Below are positions 1 through 7,480 of a stretch of DNA of 64,000 nt, piece after piece. The position numbers and the translations under genes were made by a program. Within the stretch, counting starts at the first letter, position 1; every line of letters starts with the position of its first letter. Under the pieces are notes generated by a model, which saw only the letters and a list, made by a program, of their open reading frames with translations, had not been told where the DNA came from and searched no databases. The stretch is from Streptomyces hygroscopicus subsp. hygroscopicus (GTDB taxonomy: Bacteria > Actinomycetota > Actinomycetes > Streptomycetales > Streptomycetaceae). The DNA lies in NCBI RefSeq assembly GCF_030269125.1, contig NZ_BSSM01000024.1, positions 1 to 64,000 of the forward strand, given 5' to 3'.

Positions 1-122
1 TCCGCGACGTATTCGTCCACGTCGCGGCGGGGGTCGATCACGACCGCCTTGCCGCTGGTGGGATCGCCGATGACGTACGCGGCCTGGGACAGGCAGTCGA
101 GGTAGTGCTGGGCGAAGTACAT
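1..122 (-). CDS. MBL-fold metallo-hydrolase, N-terminal fragment (runs off left edge)
   Basis: Only the first 40 codons are inside the window; the gene continues past the left edge. The start MYFAQHYLDCLSQAAY followed by a VVIDPRRDV strand is the typical N-terminus of metallo-beta-lactamase-fold hydrolases that often carry a rhodanese domain (persulfide dioxygenase / CstB-like enzymes of sulfur detoxification). The metal-binding HxHxDH motif would lie beyond the edge, so the exact enzyme type is not proven. The ATG is at 122. Three CsoR-type palindromes begin 52 bp upstream, which fits known control of such hydrolases by copper- or persulfide-sensing CsoR/CstR repressors; that regulatory link is inference. 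Confidence 0.75.
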   Translation of the reverse strand, partial: MYFAQHYLDCLSQAAYVIGDPTSGKAVVIDPRRDVDEYVA

Positions 123-173
123 GGGTGCCTCCTGGTGCGGGTGGTACGGAAGGGCCGGTCAACCCGGCCCCTC

Positions 174-189
174 ATACCCCGGGGGGTAT
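174..189. promoter_or_regulatory. CsoR/CstR-type operator, copy 1
   Basis: A 16-bp palindromic element ATACCCC-GGGGGGTAT. It has the A/T-flanked C-run/G-run architecture of operators bound by the CsoR family (copper sensor CsoR, persulfide sensor CstR). It is the copy nearest to the minus-strand hydrolase whose ATG is at 122. Confidence 0.7.
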
Positions 190-204
190 CTCTACGGTGA
201 TTGT

Positions 205-220
205 ATACCCAGGGGGGTAT
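205..220. promoter_or_regulatory. CsoR/CstR-type operator, copy 2
   Basis: The second copy, ATACCCA-GGGGGGTAT, starts 31 bp after the first, about three helical turns. It lies upstream of the hydrolase and is probably bound by the same repressor. Confidence 0.7.
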
Positions 221-237
221 CAAGCTGATGCCAGCGT

Positions 238-253
238 ATACCCACGGGGGTAT
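238..253. promoter_or_regulatory. CsoR/CstR-type operator, copy 3
   Basis: The third copy, ATACCCA-CGGGGGTAT, starts 33 bp after the second. It keeps both ATAC/GTAT ends and differs only at the centre. It also lies about 150 bp upstream of the plus-strand secreted protein, so an effect on that gene cannot be excluded. Confidence 0.65.
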
Positions 254-402
254 GAGAGGGCAAGTCGTCCCGTCGGCGGCGGGGGAAGGGTGGCCGGCGC
301 CCGCGGTCTCTGGCGGACGCGCGTGGATCTCTGGCATCATCCCCAGGCACCACCTGCACAGTCGCCCCACAAGAAGCCCGGCCATACGCAGGAGGCTCCC
401 CC

Positions 403-897
403 ATGAAGGTCCGCTCCGCCCTGACCGCACTCGCGCTCGTCGTCGCCCCCGGTGTCGCCGTCCTCGGCACCGCGACGGACGCCTTCGCGGTCACCAAGAT
501 CAGCAATGCCACCGCGACCCAGATGTTCCGCGACGCAGGGATCACGTGGTCGTCGTCGGGCAACTGCTCCGACCGCTACAACTCGACCTGCACGTCGTTC
601 GAGCAGCTCAACCTGGCCACCGCCCAGGGCGCCGTGACCCTCAAGCACGCCAGCGGCTGCGCCCTGAACATCACCGGCGGCACCGAGACCGGGCACGCCT
701 CCGGCACGTACTCGCACTGGAACGGCTACAAGCTCGACTACGGCAAGAACACCTGCATCACCAACTACATCAAGAACAGCTTCACTTACTCCGGCCTGCG
801 CGGCGACGGTTACCCGATGTGGACGGCGGCCTCCGGCAACGTCTACGCCGACGAGGGCACCCACTGGGACGCCCTCTACTACAGCTGCGGCTGCTGA
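403..897 (+). CDS. small secreted protein, LAS/M15-like putative zinc peptidase
   Basis: This is a 164-residue protein. The N-terminus (Lys/Arg, then a hydrophobic Ala/Leu/Val stretch, ending AFA around residue 29) is a Sec signal peptide, so the mature protein of about 135 residues is exported. It has six cysteines after the signal, consistent with disulfides. The segment GHASGTYSHWNGYKLDY and the later EGTHWD resemble the SxHxxGxxxD and HxH zinc-site pattern of LAS metallopeptidases (D-Ala-D-Ala carboxypeptidase/M15 type), suggesting a role on the cell wall. This is a motif reading only. The ATG has an AGGAGG ribosome site 8 bp upstream. A hairpin at 916-937 follows the stop. Confidence 0.6.
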   Translation: MKVRSALTALALVVAPGVAVLGTATDAFAVTKISNATATQMFRDAGITWSSSGNCSDRYNSTCTSFEQLNLATAQGAVTLKHASGCALNITGGTETGHASGTYSHWNGYKLDYGKNTCITNYIKNSFTYSGLRGDGYPMWTAASGNVYADEGTHWDALYYSCGC

Positions 898-915
898 GAC
901 CGCCACGGCAGGCAT

Positions 916-937
916 CCGGGCGACCGCCGTCGCCCGG
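916..937. terminator. hairpin between convergent genes (bidirectional terminator)
   Basis: A perfect 9-bp inverted repeat (CCGGGCGAC / GTCGCCCGG) with a 4-nt loop lies between the stop of the secreted protein (897) and the stop of the convergent gluconokinase (967). There is no U-tract, as is usual for actinomycete terminators. Confidence 0.6.
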
Positions 938-966
938 GTCCGTCCGCCCCCGCGACCGCGCGCCGG

Positions 967-1548
967 TCAGGCCCTGTCGCCGTCGTCGGCCCGGCCGCCC
1001 TCCTCGGCACCGCGGGCCGTGTCGTCCCTCTCGGCCAGGAGCCCCAGGACCGCCTCGACCACGACCCCCGGAGCCGGGCCCGCGTCCACGGCACCGCCCC
1101 GTTCGTCGGGTGCCAGCGGTTCCAGCGCCGCCTCCTGCGACTCCAGCAGCGCGCGCGGCATGAAGTGGCCGGAGCGCTCGCTCATCCGCCGCCCCACTTC
1201 CTCGTGCCGAGCCGTCAGGTGCACGAAGAAGGCGTCCGGGCAGGCCTCCCGCAGGGTGTCGCGGTAGCGGCGGCGCAGCGCGGAGCAGGGCACCACACCG
1301 CCCGTCGCCGCCCGGTCGCGGGCGCGCAGCCAGTGGCCGACCGACTCCAGCCAGGTCTGCCGGTCGGCGTCCGTGAGCGGCACGCCCGATGCCATCTTGG
1401 CGATGTTCTCGGGCGAGTGGAAGTCGTCCGCCTCCGCGAAGGGGACGTCCAGCCGCCGCGCGAGCAGCCGGGCCACCGTCGTCTTGCCCACCCCGGACAC
1501 CCCGAGCACGACGACGCACGGAGGGCGCTGTCCACGGTCAGGGCGCAT
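967..1548 (-). CDS. gntK: gluconokinase
   Basis: This 193-residue protein belongs to the shikimate-kinase-like gluconokinase family and phosphorylates D-gluconate to 6-phosphogluconate with ATP. The Walker A loop GVSGVGKT is near residue 18. The downstream ADDFHSPENIAKM and GVPLTDADRQTWL segments are characteristic gluconate-binding motifs. The C-terminal ~35 residues are acidic and probably variable. It starts 16 bp after the end of the glucose-6-phosphate dehydrogenase gene in the same orientation, so the two are probably co-transcribed. This would feed gluconate and glucose-6-phosphate into the pentose phosphate pathway together. Confidence 0.9.
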   Translation of the reverse strand: MRPDRGQRPPCVVVLGVSGVGKTTVARLLARRLDVPFAEADDFHSPENIAKMASGVPLTDADRQTWLESVGHWLRARDRAATGGVVPCSALRRRYRDTLREACPDAFFVHLTARHEEVGRRMSERSGHFMPRALLESQEAALEPLAPDERGGAVDAGPAPGVVVEAVLGLLAERDDTARGAEEGGRADDGDRA

Positions 1549-1564
1549 CGCACTGTTCCACTCC

Positions 1565-3013
1565 TCACGGCCGGCGGTCGTTCGGCGCCGTACCCAGGAT
1601 CGTCTCCTCGTGGAGCAGGGCCTCCCTGGTCACCGGGCCGGGCCCGTAGGAGTGCGCGCACGCCGGTCCGTCCGAGCCGGCCGGGTACTCCTCCAGGGGG
1701 ACGAGATCCCGCTCCCACGCCGTGAGGACCGGGCTGAGCACCCGCCATGCCTCCTCGGCCTCGTCGCCGCGGATCGACAGAGCGGGATCTCCGCGCAGGA
1801 CGTCGAGCAACAGCCGTCCGTAGGCGGGCAGTTCGGCGGGTTCCAGCCCGGCGGACAGCTCCAGCTCGGTGAGATGGCCGGACCGGGAGCCCGTGCCCAT
1901 CAGGTCCAGGGTCAGGCCCTCGGGCTCCAGGCCGAAGCGCAGCACGTTGGGCACCACCTCCCCGGTGTGCCCGAACGGCAGATGGGGCACGGGCCGGAAC
2001 CGCACCGCGACCTCCTTGCGGTCCGCCCGCAGCGCCTTGCCGCTGCGCAGCCGGAACGTCGTACCCGCCCAGCGCCAGTTGTCGAGTTCCAGTTCCACCT
2101 CGGCGAACGTCTCGGTGCCGCGCCCGGGGTCCACGCCCTCCTCGTCGGCGTACGACGGCACGTCGCGCCCGTCGACCGCGCCCGCGGAGTAGCGGGCCCG
2201 GCGCGTGCGGTGCACCACGTCGTACTCGGTCAGCATCCGCACGGAGCGCAGCACGTCGACCTTGCGGTCCCGCAGATCGCGTTCGCCGAGGGTGACCGGC
2301 GGTTCCATGGCGACGAGGCAGAGCACCTGGAGCAGATGGTTCTGCACCATGTCCTTCAGCGCGCCCACACGGTCGTAATAACCGGCCCTGCCCTCCAGCG
2401 CGAGGCTCTCGTCCCAGACGATCTCCACCTCGGCGATGTGGGTGCTGTTCCACAGGGGTTCGAGCACCCGGTTGGCGAGCCTGCTGCCCAGCACGTTCTG
2501 CACCGTCGTCATGGCGAGGAAGTGGTCCACCCGGAACACCGCCCGTTCCGGTACCAGTTCGGCGAGGAGGGCGTTCAGCTCACGGGCGCTTTCGAGGCCC
2601 TCGCCGAACGGCTTCTCCAGCACGATCCTGCTCCCCGGCGGCAGTCCCGCCGAGTGCAGCGCGGAGACCACCCGGGGGAACAGCGAGGGCGGCAGCGCGA
2701 GATACAGGGCGACGGGTTCGTCACCGGCGACGACCGCACGGACGTCCTCCGGGTCGGTGACATCGGCCCGCCGGTAGTGGGCCGACTCCACGACCGCTCG
2801 GCGGGCGTCGGCCGGGGTGTCACCGCCCTGCCGGTCGAGCCACTCGCCGATCCACTCCCGGAACCGCTCCGTGGTCCAGTCCTCGCGGCTCGCCCCGGTC
2901 ACCCGGAACCCGTCGCCCAGGTGGCCCCGGGCGCGCAGCGCGGCGAGGGCCGGCATCAGGAAGCGCCCGCTGAGGTCGCCCGTCGCACCGAGGATGACGA
3001 GGCGCCCGATCAT
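1565..3013 (-). CDS. zwf: glucose-6-phosphate 1-dehydrogenase
   Basis: This 482-residue protein is the first oxidative pentose phosphate enzyme, oxidising glucose-6-phosphate to 6-phosphogluconolactone with NAD(P)+. The nucleotide-binding GATGDLSGR motif is at residues 9-17. The substrate/catalytic segment EKPFGEG and the RVDHFLAM motif follow in the usual order, and length is normal. An open frame extends further upstream, but the ATG at 3013 is chosen because it begins just before the Rossmann strand and overlaps the upstream GH15 stop as ATGA. That overlap implies translational coupling. The conventional Streptomyces zwf lies in a transketolase/transaldolase cluster, so this copy may be a second isozyme paired with GH15. 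Confidence 0.92.
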   Translation of the reverse strand: MIGRLVILGATGDLSGRFLMPALAALRARGHLGDGFRVTGASREDWTTERFREWIGEWLDRQGGDTPADARRAVVESAHYRRADVTDPEDVRAVVAGDEPVALYLALPPSLFPRVVSALHSAGLPPGSRIVLEKPFGEGLESARELNALLAELVPERAVFRVDHFLAMTTVQNVLGSRLANRVLEPLWNSTHIAEVEIVWDESLALEGRAGYYDRVGALKDMVQNHLLQVLCLVAMEPPVTLGERDLRDRKVDVLRSVRMLTEYDVVHRTRRARYSAGAVDGRDVPSYADEEGVDPGRGTETFAEVELELDNWRWAGTTFRLRSGKALRADRKEVAVRFRPVPHLPFGHTGEVVPNVLRFGLEPEGLTLDLMGTGSRSGHLTELELSAGLEPAELPAYGRLLLDVLRGDPALSIRGDEAEEAWRVLSPVLTAWERDLVPLEEYPAGSDGPACAHSYGPGPVTREALLHEETILGTAPNDRRP

Positions 3014-4839
3014 CGCGGTCTCGCCGCCCTCGCCCGCTGGAGGTTCACACCGCTCGCGATGACGCCGATATGGCTGAACGCCTGGGGGAAGTTGCCCATG
3101 AACTCTCCTGTGGTGGGGTGGATCTGCTCCGACAGCAGTCCGAGCGTGCTGGCCCGCGCGCACAGGGACGCGTACAGCTCCCCGGCCTCCTCGACGCGGC
3201 CCTGCCCGACCAGGTTGTCGACCAGCCAGAAGCTGCACAGCACGAACGCGCCCTCGTCACCGGCGAGGCCGTCGGGTGCCTCGTCGTGCAGATAGCGGTA
3301 GAGCAGCCCACCGCCGGCCGACAGCCGCTCGGTGACGGCCGCCGTCGTGGCCACCATCCGCGGATGATCGGCCGGTACGATCTCTCGCAGCGGCAGCGCC
3401 AGCAGGCTCGCGTCGAGGACGCCGCCGCCGGACAGATGGGCGCTGAGGGTACGCGACCTCTCGTCCCAGGACTCCTCCAGGACGGCGCGGCGCACGTCCT
3501 CGGCCGCCCTACGCCACTGGGCGATCCGGCCGGGCAGACCGTGCCGCTCGCCGATGCGCACGGCCCGGTCCAGGGCCACCTGGCACATCCCGGCCGAGTA
3601 GGTGAACGCCCGCCCCTCGCTGCGCACTTCCCAGATCCCCTGGTCGGGATGGCGCCAGGCGACCTCCGCCGCGTCCGCGAGCCCCGCCAGGCCCGCCCAC
3701 AGCGCGGGCTGGATCTCCCCGCCCGCCAGCAGCCACTTGTCGGCGCAGTCGAGGATCTCGCCGTACACGTCGTGCTGGCGCTGGTCGGTCGCGCCGTTGC
3801 CCCAGCGCACCGGGACGGAGCCGCGATAGCCCGCCAGTTCGCCGTCCTCGACCTCGTCGGGCACCGTGTCGCCCTGGAGGGTGTACATGATGCGCGGGTG
3901 CCGGCTGTGCTCGAAGGCGTCGAGGACCCAGCCGAGGAAGGAGTCCGCCTCGCCGCCGAACCCGATACGGCGCAGCGCGAACACCGCGTACGCCGCGTCC
4001 CGGATCCAGGTGTAGCGGTAGTCCCAGTTGCGGATGCCGCCGATCGGCGCGGGCAGGGAGGAGGTGGGCGCCGCCACCAGCGAGCCGCTGGCCCAGTCGT
4101 CGCACATCTTCAGCGTGAGCGCGGCCCGTCTGACCAGGGCCGCCTGGGGGCCTGCGTAGTAGCAGCGCCGCATCCAGCGGCGCCAGGCGTCGGCGGTGCC
4201 CTTGAGCATGGCGTCGGTGTCGAAACGGTGGTGCCGGTGGAAGCGCCCCCAGGACAGCACCAGGTCGAGGCGGTCGCCCTGCCGGAGGTCGTGGGTGGTG
4301 CGCAGGCCGGTCAGCGGCCGGTTGGAGCGCAGGTGGAGGCGGAGGCCGGGATCCCGGCGGGCCCGTACCTCCAGCCCGCTGAACAGCGTCCGCGCCTGCC
4401 CGCCGCCGCGCGGCTCCAGGTCGGCCCGCAGCCGTACGTGCCCGTCCAGGACCACCGCCGAGCGCACGAGTTCCGCCCGCCCGGCAGGCATGTCCTCGGT
4501 GAGGTCGGCGCCGGACCTGAGGGCGAGCGCGTCGGTGAGGCGCACCAGGCCGGTGGGGGAGCGCAGTTCGGTGACCAGCACGCCGGTGTCGGGCTGGTAG
4601 TGCTGCCGGGCCTCCACCACGTCCTCGGGCGCCACGGTGAAGTGACCGCCGCGCGTGGGGTCGAGGAGGCCGCAGAAGAGGGCGTCCGAGTCGAAGCGTG
4701 GCACGCACATCCACGGGACGGAGCCGTCCAGGCCGACCAGGGCCGCCGTGGTGCCGTCCCCGATCAGGCCGAGGTCCTCCAGCGGGAGATGGCCGTCCCG
4801 CCTGCGGATCGGCCGGAAGGGCGGATCGGGATCGTACAT
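3010..4839 (-). CDS. glycoside hydrolase family 15 protein (glucoamylase/trehalase-like)
   Basis: This 609-residue cytosolic protein has no signal peptide. The N-terminal LEDLGLIGDGTTAALV and GSVPWMCVPRFDS segments are the beta-sandwich hallmark of actinobacterial GH15 enzymes. The central NWDYRYTWIRDAAY motif is the substrate-binding part of the (alpha/alpha)6 barrel. In mycobacteria and Streptomyces such proteins hydrolyse trehalose or alpha-1,4-glucans to glucose. The gene is first in an apparent operon, overlapping zwf by 4 bp, with gluconokinase behind. This suggests that released glucose is directed into the pentose phosphate route. Whether the substrate is trehalose or an alpha-glucan cannot be decided here. 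Confidence 0.88.
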   Translation of the reverse strand: MYDPDPPFRPIRRRDGHLPLEDLGLIGDGTTAALVGLDGSVPWMCVPRFDSDALFCGLLDPTRGGHFTVAPEDVVEARQHYQPDTGVLVTELRSPTGLVRLTDALALRSGADLTEDMPAGRAELVRSAVVLDGHVRLRADLEPRGGGQARTLFSGLEVRARRDPGLRLHLRSNRPLTGLRTTHDLRQGDRLDLVLSWGRFHRHHRFDTDAMLKGTADAWRRWMRRCYYAGPQAALVRRAALTLKMCDDWASGSLVAAPTSSLPAPIGGIRNWDYRYTWIRDAAYAVFALRRIGFGGEADSFLGWVLDAFEHSRHPRIMYTLQGDTVPDEVEDGELAGYRGSVPVRWGNGATDQRQHDVYGEILDCADKWLLAGGEIQPALWAGLAGLADAAEVAWRHPDQGIWEVRSEGRAFTYSAGMCQVALDRAVRIGERHGLPGRIAQWRRAAEDVRRAVLEESWDERSRTLSAHLSGGGVLDASLLALPLREIVPADHPRMVATTAAVTERLSAGGGLLYRYLHDEAPDGLAGDEGAFVLCSFWLVDNLVGQGRVEEAGELYASLCARASTLGLLSEQIHPTTGEFMGNFPQAFSHIGVIASGVNLQRARAARPR

Positions 4840-4993
4840 ACGCTCTCGTCTCTCGGTTCTTCTGCGACGCCGGGCCCTGCGGGCGCCCCCGGCCCTGTGT
4901 GACGCCGGAACACCTCGGACGTCGGCGCCCCACCGGCCTTGCGTGACGCCCGCGGAGGTCGGACGCCGAAACGACCCCTCCCGGGCCGGCGCG
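4840..4993. other. upstream region of the GH15 operon with imperfect direct repeats
   Basis: No gene is seen. A TG(C/T)G(T)GACGCC element recurs three times (near 4862, 4898 and 4942), the last two within longer imperfect copies that also share TCGGACG. This may be the promoter/regulatory region of the minus-strand GH15-zwf-gntK operon. Confidence 0.35.
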
Positions 4994-5125
4994 TCACTCG
5001 TCGAAGCCGACCAGCACCTTCACGGTCTCCTCGAGCTTCTTGTCCGACACCTCGAAGGCCCGCTCCATCTGGCCGAAGGGGAACCGGTGGGTGGTCATCC
5101 GGGTCGGATCGACGCGCCCGCTCTC
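4994..5125 (-). pseudogene. C-terminal remnant of a zinc-dependent alcohol dehydrogenase
   Basis: The last ~43 codons of this minus-strand frame read SGRVDPTRMTTHRF, then FGQMERAFEV and a KVLVGFDE end. This is the standard C-terminus of medium-chain, zinc-type alcohol dehydrogenases (xGRVDxTxxxTHRFPLxxxxxAFxV). Upstream in the same frame the sequence becomes Arg/Pro-rich and has no Rossmann fold or zinc-ligand region. Only the tail of a once complete ~350-residue enzyme remains. It lies between the GH15 operon and the divergent lactonase gene. Confidence 0.7.
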
Positions 5126-5409
5126 GTCACGAATGCCTTCACCGGTTCGCGCCCTCCTGATCGGATTACGGCTGTCGCGCCCGCCGGACGTACGGTCAGC
5201 CCGCCGCGTCCCCGGCGGCCGGCGACGACCTCGCACCATCGTGATCACCGTCTCACGGGGCTCCGCGGACCGCGCGGGGACCGAAGCGCCGTTGATGCGT
5301 TCCGGTGAAAGCCGGGCCGCGTCGTACGGCGAATCCGCTTCGCCCCGGCGGCCCGTCGGCATCGTGGTGGCTCCGCCGTGCTGCGCGCGGGGCGGAGGGC
5401 GGAGGGTTC

Positions 5410-6459
5410 ATGGCCGGCGGTGCCGCGGGGCGCGCCTTCATCGGGTCGTTCACATCGGCGGGTGGGCCGGGGATCGTCGTGGCCGACCTCGACCCGGGCA
5501 CCGGGGCGCTGATCAGGACGGGCGCCGTGAAGACCGTCGCCGACCCGTCGTACCTCGCCGTCGGGCACGGGGAGACGGGTCCCGTCCTCTACGCCGTCTC
5601 GGAGACGGTGGGGGGAGCGGTGGCCGCGTACGACGCCACCGAGGCGGTGCCCCGCCCGCTCGGCCGGCCCGTGCCGGTCGGCGGCGACGAACCGACCCAT
5701 CTCACCCTGGTCCAGGGACATCTGCTGACCGCCAACTACGGCTCGGGCAGTGTCAGCGTGCTGCCGCTGACCGCCGAGGGCCTGCCGCAGCCCCCGAGCA
5801 GCGTGCTGCACCACGAGGGCTCCGGCCCGCACCCAGAACGCCAGCGGTCCCCGCACGCCCACCAGGTCGTCCCCGATCCGACCGGGCGCTGGGTCCTCGG
5901 CGTCGATCTCGGCACCGACTCGGTGCGGGTCTGCTCGCTGGACGAGCGCACGGGCGAACTGCGTCCGCACGGCACGACCGCGCTGCCCCCGGGCACCGGG
6001 CCCCGGCACCTCGCCTTCCACCCCTCAGGGGACCACGCCTACGTCCTCGGGGAGCTCCGGCCGACGGTGACCGTGTGCCGCTGGGACGCGGCCGCCGGGG
6101 TCCTCGGCGCGGTCGGTGAGACGCCGCTGTTCCCGGACGGCCCGGACGTCCCGGTGCAGCCCTCGGCCCCGGTGGTCGCGTACGACGGCCGGTACCTGTG
6201 GGCGGCGGTGCGCGGCACCGACACCGTGGCCGTCCTCGCGCTCGACGAGTCGGGGGAACGGGCGGAACTGGTCACGGCCGTGCCCTGCGGTGGCCGCTGG
6301 CCGCGTGACCTGGTGCTCGATCCGTCGGGCCGGCGTCTGTACGCGGCCAACGAGCGCTCGGGCGAGGTGACGTGGCTCGACGTCGACCCCGCGACGGGCG
6401 TCCCCCGACCCGCCGGATCACTGCCCGTGCCCGCTGCCAGCAGTGTCGCCTTCGGATGA
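5410..6459 (+). CDS. lactonase, seven-bladed beta-propeller (6-phosphogluconolactonase-like)
   Basis: This 349-residue protein has the AFIGSFTSAGGPGIVV start, the repeated GxxxxYA/V blades and the LPPGTGPRHLAFHPSG and GGRWPRDLVLDPSG segments of the lactonase/YbhE beta-propeller family. That family hydrolyses 6-phosphogluconolactone to 6-phosphogluconate. The ATG at 5410 is chosen over an upstream frame start at 5305 because a GGAGGG site lies just before it and homology begins there. Its position next to zwf and gluconokinase makes the pentose phosphate role likely, although these propellers also act on other lactones. It probably forms an operon with the stress protein 36 bp downstream. Confidence 0.85.
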   Translation: MAGGAAGRAFIGSFTSAGGPGIVVADLDPGTGALIRTGAVKTVADPSYLAVGHGETGPVLYAVSETVGGAVAAYDATEAVPRPLGRPVPVGGDEPTHLTLVQGHLLTANYGSGSVSVLPLTAEGLPQPPSSVLHHEGSGPHPERQRSPHAHQVVPDPTGRWVLGVDLGTDSVRVCSLDERTGELRPHGTTALPPGTGPRHLAFHPSGDHAYVLGELRPTVTVCRWDAAAGVLGAVGETPLFPDGPDVPVQPSAPVVAYDGRYLWAAVRGTDTVAVLALDESGERAELVTAVPCGGRWPRDLVLDPSGRRLYAANERSGEVTWLDVDPATGVPRPAGSLPVPAASSVAFG

Positions 6460-6495
6460 GGGTGCTCCGTACGAGGACGAGGACGAGGGAAGAGG

Positions 6496-6957
6496 ATGGC
6501 CGAGCGGCAGGGCGGGACAGAACGCATCGTGGTCGGGGTGGACGGCTCGGAGGGCTCCAGGCAGGCCCTGCACTGGGCGGTGCGCCAGGCGGCGCTCACC
6601 GGCGGCCGGGTGGAGGCGGTGATCGCCTGGGACGTCCCGCAGTTCCACGGCGCCCTCGGCTGGCTGCCGCCGTCCGCCTCCGACGAGGCCGCCCTGGAGG
6701 GACGGGCGCGGAGCGAACTCACGAACGCGGTCGAGGAAGCCGCCGCGGCACACCCCGCCGTCGAGGTCAGCACCGTGGTCCGCTACGGCACCCCCGCCGG
6801 CGTTCTCATCGATGCCTCCCACGACGCCGCGTTGCTCGTGGTCGGCAGCCGCGGCCTCGGCGGCTTCCGCGGCCTGCTGCTCGGCTCGGTCGCCCAGCAC
6901 TGCGTCCAGCACGCCCCCTGCCCGGTCCTCGTCCTCAGGGGGCAGGAGGAGGAGTGA
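6496..6957 (+). CDS. universal stress protein (UspA family)
   Basis: This 153-residue single-domain protein has IVVGVDGSEGSRQALHWA at the N-terminus. Near the C-terminus is the GSRGLGGFRGLLLGSVAQ segment, matching the G-2x-G-9x-G-(S/T) ATP-binding motif of UspA proteins. Function is probably nucleotide-dependent stress modulation; no specific partner is visible. An AGAGG-type ribosome site precedes the ATG. A weak 6-bp hairpin lies immediately after the stop. Confidence 0.9.
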   Translation: MAERQGGTERIVVGVDGSEGSRQALHWAVRQAALTGGRVEAVIAWDVPQFHGALGWLPPSASDEAALEGRARSELTNAVEEAAAAHPAVEVSTVVRYGTPAGVLIDASHDAALLVVGSRGLGGFRGLLLGSVAQHCVQHAPCPVLVLRGQEEE

Positions 6958-7431
6958 GGGCCGCCCGCGGCCGGGAGGCGGTGCGGCTCGGCGGGGACGA
7001 CCGGCGCTGGGCGTCCGCACCGAGGTCCGCGGACGGTCGCGGGGACCGTGCCGGGCGGAGGGCTCGTGCCGGACGGAGCGGGAGAGCCGTGCGCGCGCCC
7101 ACGCCGGATCGGGGCCGCGGGTACCCGCCGCCCGCCACGCGCGCGGTGGGCACGGTCTCGTGGCCGTCGCAGGCCGCCCGCACGACCGCGCTGGTGCTGG
7201 TATCGGTGATACCGGCCGGCGAGTCGCCGCCGGACCACCTCGGCCGGCGCGACATCGGCGGCGTCGCCCACCTCGGTCCCGCCGGCGCACTCGTGGTCTA
7301 CGCGGTGTGGTCGCGCGGGCCTGCTCCGGCTCCTCGGCGCCGCCGGGGCCGTCCTTTCCGCTGGAATGCCGCTCCCCGTGCGGAAACCGGCCGTCCGGGG
7401 CGGAACGACGGCCGCGGCGTGCCGTGCGGAA
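6958..7431. other. 474-bp intergenic region, no gene seen
   Basis: It lies between two convergent genes. Both strands have Arg/Pro/Gly-rich open frames typical of GC-rich non-coding DNA. A short plus-strand stretch near 7180-7320 (SVIPAGESPPDHLG...AGALVVYAVWSRG) reads more like protein than its surroundings. It has no recognisable family and no start context, and may be decayed coding sequence. Confidence 0.4.
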
Positions 7432-7464
7432 GGGCCTGCCGGGGACTTCGCCCCTGGCAGGCCC
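7432..7464 (-). terminator. strong hairpin terminator after the DUF3103-like gene
   Basis: The stem GGGCCTGCC-GGGG pairs with CCCC-T-GGCAGGCCC (13 bp with one bulged T) around a 6-nt loop ACTTCG. It lies 17 bp past the stop of the minus-strand gene ending at 7481. Confidence 0.75.
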
Positions 7465-7480
7465 CGTCCGGTGCCGTCCG

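Noticed and set aside
5305..5409. N-terminal extension of the lactonase from ATG 5305
   Set aside because: The extension is Arg/Pro-rich and non-homologous, and the ATG at 5410 has its own ribosome site and the conserved family start.
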